DNA of 64,000 nucleotides from the NCBI RefSeq assembly GCF_900182545.1, contig NZ_FXTJ01000006.1, positions 1 through 64,000 of the forward strand. The letters run 5' to 3'. The notes beneath the pieces were generated by a model that worked only from the letters and a program-made list of their open reading frames with translations, was not told where the DNA came from and ran no database searches. Positions 47,556-56,522 of the stretch are shown in pieces. This stretch comes from Geodermatophilus aquaeductus (lineage in GTDB: Bacteria > Actinomycetota > Actinomycetes > Mycobacteriales > Geodermatophilaceae). The translations under genes and the position numbers were made by a program. The first letter of the stretch is position 1. Each line of letters starts with the position of its first letter.

Positions 47556-48967
47556 GACCGCGCCGCCGCGAGGAGGGCCTTCGCCGCGGGCGCGTCGGCG
47601 GAGACCTCGCGCACCCGGCCGTCGTCGCCGAGCAGGTCCATCCGGGCCAGCCACGCCTCGAACTCCGGCGCCGGTCGCAGGCCGAGCACCGAGCGGGTGG
47701 TGAGGACGTCGGAGAACGACAGCGACTGGTAGTGCAGCATCACGTCGTCCGACCCCGGGACGGCGATGACGAACGAGCAGCCCGCCGCGCCGAGCAGCAG
47801 CATGAGCGAGTCGGTGTCGTCGCCGTCGACCTCCGCGTGGTTGGTGTAGCAGACGTCCACGCCCATGGGCAGGCCGAGCAGCTTGCCGCAGAAGTGGTCC
47901 TCCAGCCCGGCGCGCAGCACCTGCTTGCCGTCGTAGAGGTACTCCGGCCCGATGAACCCGACGACGGTGTTGACCAGCAGCGGCTCGAAGTGCCGGGCCA
48001 CCCCGTAGGCGCGCGCCTCGAGCGTCTGCTGGTCCACCGGCCGGCCGCCGATGCCGAGGTGCGCGCCGGCCGACAGCGCCGACCCCTGCCCGGTCTCGAA
48101 GTACGTCACGTTGTCGCCGACCGTGCCGCGGCCCAGCGCCAGCGCCCCCGCGCGGGCCTCGGCGAGCAGGTCGAGGGTGACGCCGAAGCCGCGGTTGCCC
48201 TCCTGGGTGCCGGCCACCGACTGGAAGACGAGGTCCACCGGGGCGCCCTGCTCCAGCGCCCGCAGCGTCGTCGTCACGTGGGCGAGCACGCACGACTGCG
48301 TGGGGATCTCGTACCGGCTGATGACGGCGTCGAGGAGCTCGAGCAGCGCCACCGTGCGCACCGGGGAGTCGGTGGCCGGGTTGATGCCGATGACGGCGTC
48401 GCCGGACCCGTGCAGCAGGCCGTCGAGGATCGAGGCGGTGACGCCGACCGGGTCGTCGGTGGGGTGGTTGGGCTGCAGCCGCGAGGCCAGCGTCCCGGGC
48501 AGGCCGAGCGTGCTGCGCAGCCCGGTCACCACCCGCGTCCGCCGGCCGACGGCGACCAGGTCGGCGTTGCGCATGAGCTTCGACGTCGCCGCGACCATCT
48601 CCGGCGTCAGCCCCGGCGCCAGCGCGCTGATCGACGCCTCGTCGCCGGCCGCCGCCCACGCCAGCAGCCGGTCGCGGAACTCCCCCACCGTCAGCGAGGC
48701 GACCGGCGCGAAGGCGGCCGCGTCGTGGGTGTCGAGCACCAGCCGGGTGACGTCGTCCTCGTCGTAGCCGACCACCTGCTCGTCGAGGAAGGTGGCCAGC
48801 GGCAGGTCGGCGAGCACCGTCTGGGCGGCGACCCGCTCGGCGGCGGACTCCGCGGCGCACCCGGCGAGGACGTCACCGGAGCGCAGCGGCGTCGCCCTCG
48901 CCATGAGTTCCACGAGCGTCGGGAACTCGTAGGTGTGGCCCCCGAGCGTCGTGCGGCGGACGGTCAT
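47552..48967 (-). CDS. eutB: ethanolamine ammonia-lyase large subunit
   Basis: A 471-residue catalytic TIM-barrel subunit. Family stretches include VVGYDEDDVTRLVLDTHD, DAVIGINPATDSPV, SVAGTQEGNRGFGVTLDLL, VTYFETGQGSALSAGAHLG and VDVCYTNHAEVDGDDTDSL, which covers the active-site and B12-binding residues. ATG 48967 overlaps the upstream acylase stop (ATGA), and the stop overlaps eutC. There are no carboxysome-like shell genes nearby, so ethanolamine is broken down in the open cytoplasm. Acetaldehyde handling must be encoded elsewhere. Confidence 0.95.
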   Translation of the reverse strand: MTVRRTTLGGHTYEFPTLVELMARATPLRSGDVLAGCAAESAAERVAAQTVLADLPLATFLDEQVVGYDEDDVTRLVLDTHDAAAFAPVASLTVGEFRDRLLAWAAAGDEASISALAPGLTPEMVAATSKLMRNADLVAVGRRTRVVTGLRSTLGLPGTLASRLQPNHPTDDPVGVTASILDGLLHGSGDAVIGINPATDSPVRTVALLELLDAVISRYEIPTQSCVLAHVTTTLRALEQGAPVDLVFQSVAGTQEGNRGFGVTLDLLAEARAGALALGRGTVGDNVTYFETGQGSALSAGAHLGIGGRPVDQQTLEARAYGVARHFEPLLVNTVVGFIGPEYLYDGKQVLRAGLEDHFCGKLLGLPMGVDVCYTNHAEVDGDDTDSLMLLLGAAGCSFVIAVPGSDDVMLHYQSLSFSDVLTTRSVLGLRPAPEFEAWLARMDLLGDDGRVREVSADAPAAKALLAAARS

Positions 48968-51285
48968 GGTGCATCCTCCCGCGTTGCCCGCAGACGGATC
49001 CGGATGCCGAGGTGGGCCTCCACCGCCTCCCGGCTGTAGACGAGCGGGAAACTCCCGCCCGCCGCCCACGGCTCGAACAGGTCCGCGTAGTGGGGCGAGC
49101 GTGGGTCCCCGGACTGCCCGGGCGCGTTGATCGCCCGGCTGCTGTCCCACTCCCCGACGTCGAGCACCATGCGGAAGGTCGACCCCATCGTCTGCCGGAA
49201 GTCCGGACCGTAGCCGGTCATCCCGACCGTGTCACCGCTGCCGGCCCGCGGCACCGGCCCCACCTGGACCCACTCCGCGGGCACGCCGTCGGCCGCGGCC
49301 AGCGCGGTGTTCACCAGCCGGGTGTGGTGCAACCGGCCCCACGACCATCCCGAGCGGTCGGGGCCCAGCAGCCCCTCGATCTCCTCCAGTGCCGGGCGCA
49401 GGGTCGCGTCGACTCCCGCGGTGAGCCGGTCGCCGTCGTCCCCGTACGCGGCGAGCATCCGCAGGTCACCCCGGAGGTCGGAGTCCATGGACTCGTCCCG
49501 CAGCACCGTCCGCCGGGCGGTCGCGCGGTCCTCGACCCCCTCGCGGTCGAGCAGCTCCTCGAGCAGCCACGGCCGCAGGTGCCGGCGCAGCCACACCTCG
49601 AACACCAGCGCCTCGAACGAGCCGGCCGACTCCTCGCCGTCCCAGGACCGCAGCCGGTCCAGCACGTCGCGGTCGCGCACCTTCCCGCCGTCGACCGGCG
49701 CGAGAGCGGCGCAGACCCGCAGGGCGTGCACGCTGACCGCGTCCCACTGCATGCGCAGGCTCGCCTCGACACTCACCGCGTCGTCGCGCGCCAGCCACTC
49801 CGCGAGCCGCTCGTAGCGCGCCGGGGAGTACCAGTCGTGGGTGATCGCCAGCGCCGGGTCGTGGCCGGCGGGCAGGTTCTCCTGGTTGGCGGTGGCGAAC
49901 CAGCCGGCGTCGGGGTTGCGGACGCCGGGCAGCTCCTCGGCCAGCGCGAACCCGTCCCACTCGTAGCGGCCGTCGCCGGGCACCGGCAGCGATCCGTCCC
50001 AGCCGACCCGCCGCGGCACGAGTGCGCACGCCTGCCAGCCGATGTCGCCGTCGACGGTGGCGTAGACCTGGTTGACCCCCGGCGCGCCCCAGCGCGACAG
50101 CGCCTCGACGAAGCCGTCCGCGTCGGCCGCGGTCTGGTACTCGACGCTGGCGAGGTAGGGCGACATCCCCGGCTGCAGCCACACCGCCCGCACCGCGACG
50201 GCGAAGCCGCGCTCCGGGTCGGTGTGCACGACCGGCCCGTGCCGCGTGTACACGAGCTCGACGTCGACCGGGTCGGAACCGGCGACGGCGATGCGGTCGG
50301 TCTCGCGGGTGAACGCCTCCCACCCGTCGCCGTAGCGGTACCGGCCGGGGTCGGCGGGGTCGAGCTCGTAGACGTAGAGGTCCTCGGAGTCGGCCGGCCA
50401 GATCGTCAGCCCGAACGCGACGGTGCCGTTGTGGCCGATGGAGATGCCCGGCAGCCCCGGCTCGCCCGCGCCGATGACGCTCATGCCCGGGGCGTCGAGG
50501 TGGGCGAGGTAGCGCAGCGAGGGCAGTCCGACCGCGCGGTGCGGGTCGTTGGCCAGCAGCGGCCGGCCGGTCGCCGTCCGGGAGCCCGACACCACCCAGT
50601 TGTTGCTGCCGGCCGACGCGTGCTGCCACTCCCCCGGTGCCGGTCGGCCGCTGAGGTCGACCGGGGAGAAGGCCAGGCGGTAGACCCGCAGCACCTCGTC
50701 CGCGAGCACCCCGAGGTCGGTGCCGTCGGGGAGCACGAGCGGGTCGGCGGGCTCCCGGGCGTGCCGGACCTCCTCCACCTCCCGGCCGGCGTCGCGCAGG
50801 GTCAGCGCCCGGGCCAGCTCCTGCTCGACGTTGTAGAAGAGGCCGTGGGTGCGGAACCGGACGACGTCCTCCGGGTCCCACTCCGCCGGGAGGTACCCGT
50901 GGACCCGGAACTCCGGCGGCAGGTGCTCGGGGTGGTCGAGCACCCAGCGGACGTAGGCGTTCACCCCGCGGGTGAAGGCCGCGACCACCGCCCGCGTCGC
51001 GGTGCCGTAGGCCAGCCACTCGGCGCGCATGTCGCCGCGGTAGCGGAGCAGCCGGTTGGCCCGGTCCTGCTCGACGAAGGCCTCGCCGAGGACCTCGCTG
51101 AGCAGCCCGTTGCCCCGGCGGCGCCACAGGTCGATCTGCCAGAGCCGGTCGCGGGCGGCGTTGAACCCCTGCGCGAGGTGGACGTCGTCGCGCGAGCCGG
51201 CGTAGAGGTGCGGGACGCCCCAGACGTCGACGAGGATCTCGACGTCCTCGCGCAGACCCTCGACGACGAACTCCTGCTCGGCCAC
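48964..51285 (-). CDS. penicillin-acylase-family Ntn hydrolase
   Basis: A 773-residue amidase precursor that matures by self-cleavage. The alpha part has HLYAGSRDDVHLAQGFNAARDRLWQIDLWRR. The expected N-terminal nucleophile Ser of the beta chain lies in AGSNNWVVSGSRT (Ser about 227), followed by LLANDPH and the later VYATVDGDIGW. There is no signal peptide, unlike many penicillin acylases, so it acts in the cytoplasm. It sits between an ethanolamine permease and eutBC with ATGA overlap to eutB. A likely role is to release ethanolamine from an N-acyl-ethanolamine or related amide, an inference from context. Start GTG 51285 with AGGAG upstream. Confidence 0.88.
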   Translation of the reverse strand: MAEQEFVVEGLREDVEILVDVWGVPHLYAGSRDDVHLAQGFNAARDRLWQIDLWRRRGNGLLSEVLGEAFVEQDRANRLLRYRGDMRAEWLAYGTATRAVVAAFTRGVNAYVRWVLDHPEHLPPEFRVHGYLPAEWDPEDVVRFRTHGLFYNVEQELARALTLRDAGREVEEVRHAREPADPLVLPDGTDLGVLADEVLRVYRLAFSPVDLSGRPAPGEWQHASAGSNNWVVSGSRTATGRPLLANDPHRAVGLPSLRYLAHLDAPGMSVIGAGEPGLPGISIGHNGTVAFGLTIWPADSEDLYVYELDPADPGRYRYGDGWEAFTRETDRIAVAGSDPVDVELVYTRHGPVVHTDPERGFAVAVRAVWLQPGMSPYLASVEYQTAADADGFVEALSRWGAPGVNQVYATVDGDIGWQACALVPRRVGWDGSLPVPGDGRYEWDGFALAEELPGVRNPDAGWFATANQENLPAGHDPALAITHDWYSPARYERLAEWLARDDAVSVEASLRMQWDAVSVHALRVCAALAPVDGGKVRDRDVLDRLRSWDGEESAGSFEALVFEVWLRRHLRPWLLEELLDREGVEDRATARRTVLRDESMDSDLRGDLRMLAAYGDDGDRLTAGVDATLRPALEEIEGLLGPDRSGWSWGRLHHTRLVNTALAAADGVPAEWVQVGPVPRAGSGDTVGMTGYGPDFRQTMGSTFRMVLDVGEWDSSRAINAPGQSGDPRSPHYADLFEPWAAGGSFPLVYSREAVEAHLGIRIRLRATREDAP

Positions 51286-51325
51286 GGGGACTCCTCTGCG
51301 TCGGGTCGGGCGCGCGTGCGCCGTC

Positions 51326-52792
51326 TCAGCGGACGTCGTCCTCGGCGGCGGCGAGCAGTTCGAACTCCTCCTCCGGCGCGGAGGCCACGAGGTGGTGGCG
51401 GCTGTAGAGGGCGAACCAGGCGAGGAAGACGACGTAGGCCGCGAGCGTCCACAGCGCGGCGGTGACGTCGACGAGGAAGGTGGCCACGACCGCGGCCGCG
51501 GCGAGGACCAGGGCGATCCCGGTGGTCGCGGTCCCGCCCGGGGTCCGGTACGGGCGCGGCAGGTCGGGCTCGCGGCGGCGCAGCACGATGTGGCTGACCA
51601 TCATCAGCACGTAGGACACCGTCGCCCCGAAGACGGCCATGTTGAGCAGCATCGCGCCCTGGCCGGTCAGCGAGAGCGCGAAGCCGATCGCGCCGGGGAC
51701 GAGCAGCGCGAGCACCGGCGCCTTGCGGGCGTTGGTCACCGACAGGGCGCGCGGCAGGTAGCCGGCGCGGGAGAGCGCGAAGGTCTGCCGGGAGTAGGCG
51801 TAGATGATCGAGAAGAAGCTGGCCACCAGCCCGAACAGGCCGGCGTAGTTGACCACCCGGGTCAGGCCGTCGGAGACGCCGGCGCCGGCCAGCGCGTCGA
51901 CCGGGGGGTTGCCCGACTCGGCGATGGCCGCGGACCCGGCCGCGCCGGGGGTGAACACGAGCATGAGGACGGCGAGGACGACGAGCACGCCCATCGCCGC
52001 GACGATCCCGCGCGGCATCGACCGGGCCGGGTCGCGGGCCTCCTCGGCGGCCAGCGGCACGCTCTCCACGGCGAGGAAGAACCAGATCGCGAACGGGAAC
52101 GCCGCCCAGACCCCGATCAGCCCGTAGGGCAGGAACGACGACGCGCCGGCGGCGTCGGTGGGCGCGATGTCGAGCAGGTTCCCGGAGTCGAACTGCGGAA
52201 CGGCGCCGACGAGGAAGACCACCAGGCCGGCCACGGCGACCACGGTGACGGCGAACATCGCCTTGAGCGCCTCGCCGACGCCCATGAGGTGGATGCCGAT
52301 GAACAGCGCGTACACCGCGAGGTAGACCCACCAGCCGTCGGTGATGCCGAACAGCCCGAGGGACTCCACGTACGCGCCGATGAACGTGGCGATCGCGGCC
52401 GGCGCGATGGCGTACTCGATGAGGACGGCGACGCCGGTGGCGTAGCCGCCCCACGGGCCGAGCGCGCGCCGGGCGAAGGTGTAGCCGCCGCCCGCGGTCG
52501 GCAGCGCGGAGCCGAGCTCGGCCAGCCCGAACACCATCGCCGTGTACATGACCGCCATGAGGACGGTGGCGATGAGCAGGCCGCCGAAGCCCCCCTCGGC
52601 CAGGCCGAAGTTCCACCCCGCGTAGTCACCGGAGATGACCGCGGAGACGCCGAGGCCGGCGAGCAGCAGCCAGCCCGCCGTCCCGGTGCGCAGCCGGCGC
52701 TTCTCGAGGTACCCCTCCGCGGCCCGCTCGGCCTCCACGCCTGCGTGGGCCGAGCGGGTCGGTGTGGAACGGGCGGTCGGGTCGGCGGTCAC
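51326..52792 (-). CDS. ethanolamine permease (APC superfamily)
   Basis: A 488-residue transporter with about twelve membrane helices. It has the family-specific VISGDYAGWNFGLAEGGFGGLL near residue 55, close to the pattern of eat/EutP ethanolamine permeases, and the general APC pattern ELGSALPTAGGGYTFARRALG. The final cytoplasmic tail is acidic. It is the first gene of the operon permease-acylase-eutB-eutC, which strongly supports ethanolamine or an N-acyl derivative as the substrate. GTG 52792 follows CCGGAGGC. Confidence 0.9.
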   Translation of the reverse strand: MTADPTARSTPTRSAHAGVEAERAAEGYLEKRRLRTGTAGWLLLAGLGVSAVISGDYAGWNFGLAEGGFGGLLIATVLMAVMYTAMVFGLAELGSALPTAGGGYTFARRALGPWGGYATGVAVLIEYAIAPAAIATFIGAYVESLGLFGITDGWWVYLAVYALFIGIHLMGVGEALKAMFAVTVVAVAGLVVFLVGAVPQFDSGNLLDIAPTDAAGASSFLPYGLIGVWAAFPFAIWFFLAVESVPLAAEEARDPARSMPRGIVAAMGVLVVLAVLMLVFTPGAAGSAAIAESGNPPVDALAGAGVSDGLTRVVNYAGLFGLVASFFSIIYAYSRQTFALSRAGYLPRALSVTNARKAPVLALLVPGAIGFALSLTGQGAMLLNMAVFGATVSYVLMMVSHIVLRRREPDLPRPYRTPGGTATTGIALVLAAAAVVATFLVDVTAALWTLAAYVVFLAWFALYSRHHLVASAPEEEFELLAAAEDDVR

Positions 52793-52901
52793 GGGCGCCT
52801 CCGGGGTCGGCCCGCCGACGGCGGGAGGGCCAGCCTGGTCCCGTGCCGCGCCGCAGGTCAACGGCCTGCACCAGCGGCAACGGCCCGTTCACACCGCCGA
52901 C

Positions 52902-53783
52902 TCAGGGGATGCCGTGCCAGCGCCCCTTCTCGGCGTTCCCGGCCGGCCTCGACTCGAAGACGTTGCCCTCGGTGGGCGGCGTCCGCTGGTCGTCGGCGAG
53001 GGCGAACACCCGCAGCAGCGGCCCGACCAGGGCGTCGTACACCGCCGGGAACAGCCGGAAGCCGAGGATGACGACCGGGTTGGCGAAGCCGGACTGGACC
53101 AGCCGCCGCGGCCGGTCCAGGCGCGCGACGACCGAGCGGGCCACCCGCTCCGGCGAGTAGATCGGGATCGGCGGGCGGCCCTTGAGGCCGATGTAGCTGC
53201 CGGCCTGCGAGTAGATCGGGGTGTTCACGCCGCCGGGCGCGACCGCCGAGACGTGGATGCCCGGCACGTCGCGGGTCTCCTGCTGCAGCACCCGGATCAG
53301 GCCGAGCTGGCCCCACTTGGCGGTGATGTAGCTGCCCATCAGCGGGGTGGTCACCGAGGCCAGCAGGGAGCTCACGATCACCAGGTGGCCCTCGCCCTGG
53401 CGGCGGAACTGCGGCAGGACCACGCGGGCGAGGTTGGCCGTGCCGTGCAGCGCGGTGTCGACCACCCGCTCGAACACCTCCCTGGGCACCTCCTCGATGC
53501 GCCCGTAGGCGACCACCTGCGCGGCGTGCACGACGACGTCCAGGCTGCCGAAGCGCTGCACGGTCCCCTCGACGGCGGTGCGCAGCGCGTCCTCGTCGAG
53601 CACGTCGGCCGGGCAGACGACGACGTCGGCCGCGCCCTCCGCCCGGACCTCGGCGGCGGTCGCCTCCAGGGCCTCGCGGCCGCGCGCGAGCAGCACGAGG
53701 ACCGCCCCGCGCTGGGCGAACAGGCGGGCGGTGGCGCGGCCGATGCCGCTGGAGGCACCGGTGATGAGCACGGTCTGCGGCAT
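52902..53783 (-). CDS. short-chain dehydrogenase/reductase
   Basis: A 293-residue Rossmann-fold oxidoreductase. It has the cofactor motif TGASSGIGRATA, the NNAG-like HAAQ segment (VVVHAAQVVAYGR), and the active site: Ser in VSSLLASV and Tyr-x3-Lys in SYITAKWG. A C-terminal extension of about 50 residues (FANPVVILGFRLFPAVYDALVGPLLRVFAL) is hydrophobic, like the SDR7-type DHRS7-related group. The substrate is unknown. ATG 53783 follows GAGGAGACC. It is separated by 109 bases from the permease gene start. Confidence 0.87.
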   Translation of the reverse strand: MPQTVLITGASSGIGRATARLFAQRGAVLVLLARGREALEATAAEVRAEGAADVVVCPADVLDEDALRTAVEGTVQRFGSLDVVVHAAQVVAYGRIEEVPREVFERVVDTALHGTANLARVVLPQFRRQGEGHLVIVSSLLASVTTPLMGSYITAKWGQLGLIRVLQQETRDVPGIHVSAVAPGGVNTPIYSQAGSYIGLKGRPPIPIYSPERVARSVVARLDRPRRLVQSGFANPVVILGFRLFPAVYDALVGPLLRVFALADDQRTPPTEGNVFESRPAGNAEKGRWHGIP

Positions 53784-53821
53784 GCGGGGAGGTCTCCTCG
53801 GTCTCGGGGGTCGCTCCCCGG

Positions 53822-54217
53822 CTACCCCGGTCGGTTGCCCGCCATGCGATCGAGGACACCCAGCAGCCAGCCCGGCCCGCGCACGTCGGTCCCCGCGGGC
53901 AGCCGGGCGCGCAGTCCGCGGTCGGCGGTCACCGCGAGCACCGCCCGGCCGGCGGCGGCGAGGGCGGCCGCCTCGGCGGCCAGGGCGTCGTCGCCGCTGC
54001 GAGGGGCGCGCACCAGCCGGACGCCGTCGGGGGCCGGCACGTCGCGCGCCGCACCCTCGACGACGACCACGACCTCGTCGACCTCGGGCACGTCGTCGCC
54101 CTCGAGCGGCGCGGCCAGGCGGTGCAGCAGCCGGGTGGTGGCCCCGGCGCGGTCGCGCCACCAGCCGTCCGGGCGGGCGCCCACGACGTTGGCGGCGTCG
54201 ACGAGCAGGACGGTCAC
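53822..54217 (-). CDS. NYN/PIN-like small protein
   Basis: A 131-residue alpha/beta protein. The first strand VTVLLVDAANVVG with the Asp-Ala-Ala-Asn motif, the acidic VDEVVVVVEGAARDV and the last LAVTADRGLRARL match the NYN/PIN-like ribonuclease fold, in which such Asp residues bind Mg. It may be an RNase or a catalytically weak relative. GTG 54217 follows GGAGGACAC. It stands alone, 83 bases from a divergent membrane protein gene. Confidence 0.75.
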   Translation of the reverse strand: MTVLLVDAANVVGARPDGWWRDRAGATTRLLHRLAAPLEGDDVPEVDEVVVVVEGAARDVPAPDGVRLVRAPRSGDDALAAEAAALAAAGRAVLAVTADRGLRARLPAGTDVRGPGWLLGVLDRMAGNRPG

Positions 54218-54301
54218 GTGTCCTCCTCCCGGGTGACCCGGCCATGGTCGCGCGGCGGGTGGGTACCGCCGTGACCAGCACTCCAGCGACGAGGAGGTCC
54301 C

Positions 54302-54928
54302 ATGGCGAGCAGCGACCGTACCCAGCACGACCCCGGCGTGACCGCGACGACGGAGGGCTCGCACGTCACCCGCGGCCGCGACCGCGACGCCGTCTCGGCC
54401 CAGCGCGCCCGCTTCGGCGGGATCAAGTGGGGAGCCGCGTTCTTCGGGTGGCTGTCGGCCAACGGGCTGGCGGTCCTCCTGGTCGCGCTGGTCTCGGCGG
54501 CCGGGGTCGGCCTCGGGCTGGCCCAGGGCGTCGACACCGTCGGGGAGGCCACGGACCAGGCCGCCGGCATCGGGCTCGGCGGCGCGATCGCCGTGCTGGT
54601 CGTGCTGTTCCTCGCCTACCTCGCCGGCGGCTACGTGGCCGGGCGGATGGCGCGTTTCGACGGCGTCCGGCAGGGCCTGGCGGTCTGGCTGGTCGGCCTG
54701 CTCGTCGTCGTCCTGCTGGCGCTGGCGGGCACCGTGCTCGGCGCGCAGTACAACGTCCTCCGGCAGCTGGACCTGCCGCGCATCCCGGTCGACGAGGGCA
54801 CCGCGACCACCGCCGGGATCATCACGCTGGCCGCGATCCTGGTGGCCACACTGGTCGGCGCCCTGCTCGGCGGCAAGCTCGGCACCCGGTACCACCGCAG
54901 GGTCGACCGCGCCGGCTTCGGCGTCTGA
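54302..54928 (+). CDS. four-helix membrane protein of unknown function
   Basis: A 208-residue integral membrane protein with an acidic/basic N-terminal cytoplasmic segment (about residues 1-40) and about four helices (KWGAAFFGWLSANGLAVLLVAL, IGGAIAVLVVLFLAYLAGGYVAG, GLAVWLVGLLVVVLLALAG, AAILVATLVGALLGGKLG). The Gly-rich GGYVAGRMAR and LLGGKLG motifs resemble the TIGR04086/YrzE-like group. It follows a strong AGGAGG and precedes a perfect hairpin terminator. No partners are evident. Confidence 0.72.
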   Translation: MASSDRTQHDPGVTATTEGSHVTRGRDRDAVSAQRARFGGIKWGAAFFGWLSANGLAVLLVALVSAAGVGLGLAQGVDTVGEATDQAAGIGLGGAIAVLVVLFLAYLAGGYVAGRMARFDGVRQGLAVWLVGLLVVVLLALAGTVLGAQYNVLRQLDLPRIPVDEGTATTAGIITLAAILVATLVGALLGGKLGTRYHRRVDRAGFGV

Positions 54929-54934
54929 GCACCT

Positions 54935-54965
54935 GGTGGGGCCCCGTGGCGGACGGGGCCCCACC
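54935..54965 (+). terminator. perfect hairpin terminator
   Basis: GGTGGGGCCCCGT and ACGGGGCCCCACC, 13 bp, around 5 bases. It begins 7 bases after the stop of the membrane protein gene and ends before the leaderless DUF2277 promoter. Confidence 0.8.
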
Positions 54966-54980
54966 GTCGTCCCCCGGCCC

Positions 54981-54986
54981 TACGCT
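54981..54986 (+). promoter_or_regulatory. -10 element of the leaderless DUF2277 gene
   Basis: TACGCT ends 7 bases before ATG 54994, right after a terminator, so it is very likely a true leaderless promoter. Confidence 0.6.
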
Positions 54987-54993
54987 GCCGCCC

Positions 54994-55263
54994 ATGTGCC
55001 GGAACATCCGCCCGCTGTCGAACTTCGAGCCGCCGGCGACCGAGGACGAGGTCCAGGCCGCGGCGCTGCAGTACGTCCGCAAGATCAGCGGCGCCACGCA
55101 CCCGTCGCGGGCCAACGCCGAGGCCTTCGACCGCGCCGTCGCCGAGGTGGCCGCCGCCTCCGCCCGGCTGCTCGACGCGCTCGTCACGACGGCACCGCCG
55201 AAGGACCGCGCCGTCGAGGCGGAGAAGGCGAAGGCCCGGTCGGCGCTGCGCTTCGCCCGCTGA
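54994..55263 (+). CDS. DUF2277 protein
   Basis: An 89-residue protein with the conserved start CRNIRPLSNFEPPATEDEVQAAALQYVRKISG and the PSRANAEAFDRAV helix of DUF2277. The family is widespread in actinobacteria and proteobacteria; its function is unknown. The single Cys at position 2 of the mature form is conserved. ATG 54994 lacks a ribosome binding site and sits at leaderless distance from TACGCT. Confidence 0.85.
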   Translation: MCRNIRPLSNFEPPATEDEVQAAALQYVRKISGATHPSRANAEAFDRAVAEVAAASARLLDALVTTAPPKDRAVEAEKAKARSALRFAR

Positions 55264-55365
55264 CGGCGGCCCGTTGCGCGCGATCCACTTGCCGTCGGTG
55301 GGCATGGCGGGGGATCCAGCGGGTAGGGGGCGGACTCCCGTCCACTTCCCCCAGGAGAGTCCCCG

Positions 55366-55911
55366 ATGGCCCGCAACACCGTGTCCCGCGCCCTGCACGA
55401 CCTCGGCCTGTCCGCCTGGTTCGGCGGCACGCTCGCCAACGCCGTCGCCCTGAACCCCGCCGCCGGCGAGGCCGGCAAGGACACCGGCAAGGTCGCCAAC
55501 GTCGGCTGGAACCGGTGGACGCCGGTCAACGCCGTGGCGATCGGCGCCCACCTCGTGGGCAGCGTCGGCCAGCTCATCGGCAACCGCGGCCGGGTCGCCC
55601 AGCAGGAGGGCGTGGCGGGCATGTCCGCGCTCAAGACGCTGCTCACCGCCGCCGCGCTCGGCGTCACCGCCTACAGCCGCTCGCTGGGTCAGGTCGTCAA
55701 CGGCACCGGCAGCGGCGCGGCCAACCCCTCGTCGCGGTCGGGCACGAAGCCCACCAAGCGCACCAAGGCCGAGATCGCCGCCGCCCAGGAGCAGCTCGAC
55801 TCGCTGCAGTGGGTCATCCCGGCCCTGACCGGCGCGCTCGTCGTCGTCAGCTCCTACGCCGGTGAGCAGCAGCGGGCCAGCGAGGTCATCAAGGGCGTCT
55901 CCCGTCGCTGA
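55366..55911 (+). CDS. hypothetical membrane-associated protein
   Basis: A 181-residue protein. Amphipathic and hydrophobic segments lie at about 9-28, 50-72, 87-105 and 150-165, with a basic Ser/Lys/Thr-rich cytoplasmic loop (SSRSGTKPTKRTKAEIAAA). I do not recognise a family beyond similarity of style to small actinobacterial membrane proteins. ATG 55366 follows AGGAGAG. The next gene starts 41 bases after its stop on the same strand. Confidence 0.65.
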   Translation: MARNTVSRALHDLGLSAWFGGTLANAVALNPAAGEAGKDTGKVANVGWNRWTPVNAVAIGAHLVGSVGQLIGNRGRVAQQEGVAGMSALKTLLTAAALGVTAYSRSLGQVVNGTGSGAANPSSRSGTKPTKRTKAEIAAAQEQLDSLQWVIPALTGALVVVSSYAGEQQRASEVIKGVSRR

Positions 55912-55951
55912 GCTCCCCGCACCGCCCGCACCGAGCTCCCCTGGGGGAACC

Positions 55952-56449
55952 GTGTCCCGCACCGACACCCGCAGTACGACGTTCACCGGCAACACGGTGT
56001 GCGACCAGCACGCCGGCGCTCCCGGAGGCGCCACCCGGTGTCCCGACTGCACGGACGGGCTCGGGAAGCCGGCACCGGTCGAGCCCGGTTCGTGGCGCGA
56101 CCGCATCCGGCAGAACCCGCCCCTGCACCTGGCGTACCGGGTCGGCGTCTTCGTCGTCGGACTGCTGTTCGTGGTGCTCGGCGTGGCCCTCACGGTGCTG
56201 CCGGGGCCGCTCACCATCCCGCCGGTCCTGGTCGGGCTGTGGGTCTGGTCCACGGAGTTCGGGTGGGCGCGGCGGTTCTTCGCCGCCTTCCGCCGCAAGG
56301 CGGTCGCCGCCTGGCGGCACGCGAAGCAGCACCCGGTCAGCTCGCTGGCGATCACCGTGGGCGGGCTCGCGGCCGCCGGGCTGGCGTTCTGGGCGGTCGG
56401 CCACTTCCAGCTGGTCGACCGCGCGACCGCCGCACTCGGCCTCGGCTGA
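55952..56449 (+). CDS. PGPGW-type transmembrane protein
   Basis: A 165-residue membrane protein. A cytoplasmic N-terminus with two CxxC-like Cys (VCDQHA and RCPDCTDG) precedes the helix YRVGVFVVGLLFVVLGVALTVLPGPLTIPPVLVGLWVWSTEFGWARRFF, which has the PGPL(T) and W residues of the putative transmembrane PGPGW family. A third helix ends the protein. The Cys and His residues near the N-terminus could bind zinc. GTG 55952 follows GGGGGAAC. Function is unknown. Confidence 0.78.
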   Translation: MSRTDTRSTTFTGNTVCDQHAGAPGGATRCPDCTDGLGKPAPVEPGSWRDRIRQNPPLHLAYRVGVFVVGLLFVVLGVALTVLPGPLTIPPVLVGLWVWSTEFGWARRFFAAFRRKAVAAWRHAKQHPVSSLAITVGGLAAAGLAFWAVGHFQLVDRATAALGLG

Positions 56450-56522
56450 GGCCCGGCAGATCGGCACTCCCCCGGCCGCCGTCCGCACCCGCGGACGGCG
56501 GCCGGCGCGCGTCCGGGGCCGG

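Noticed and set aside
55264-55365. Minus-strand start MPTDGKWIARNG in the gap after DUF2277
   Set aside because: It looks gene-like for a few residues, but continues as an Arg/Gly-rich frame antisense to DUF2277; no support.
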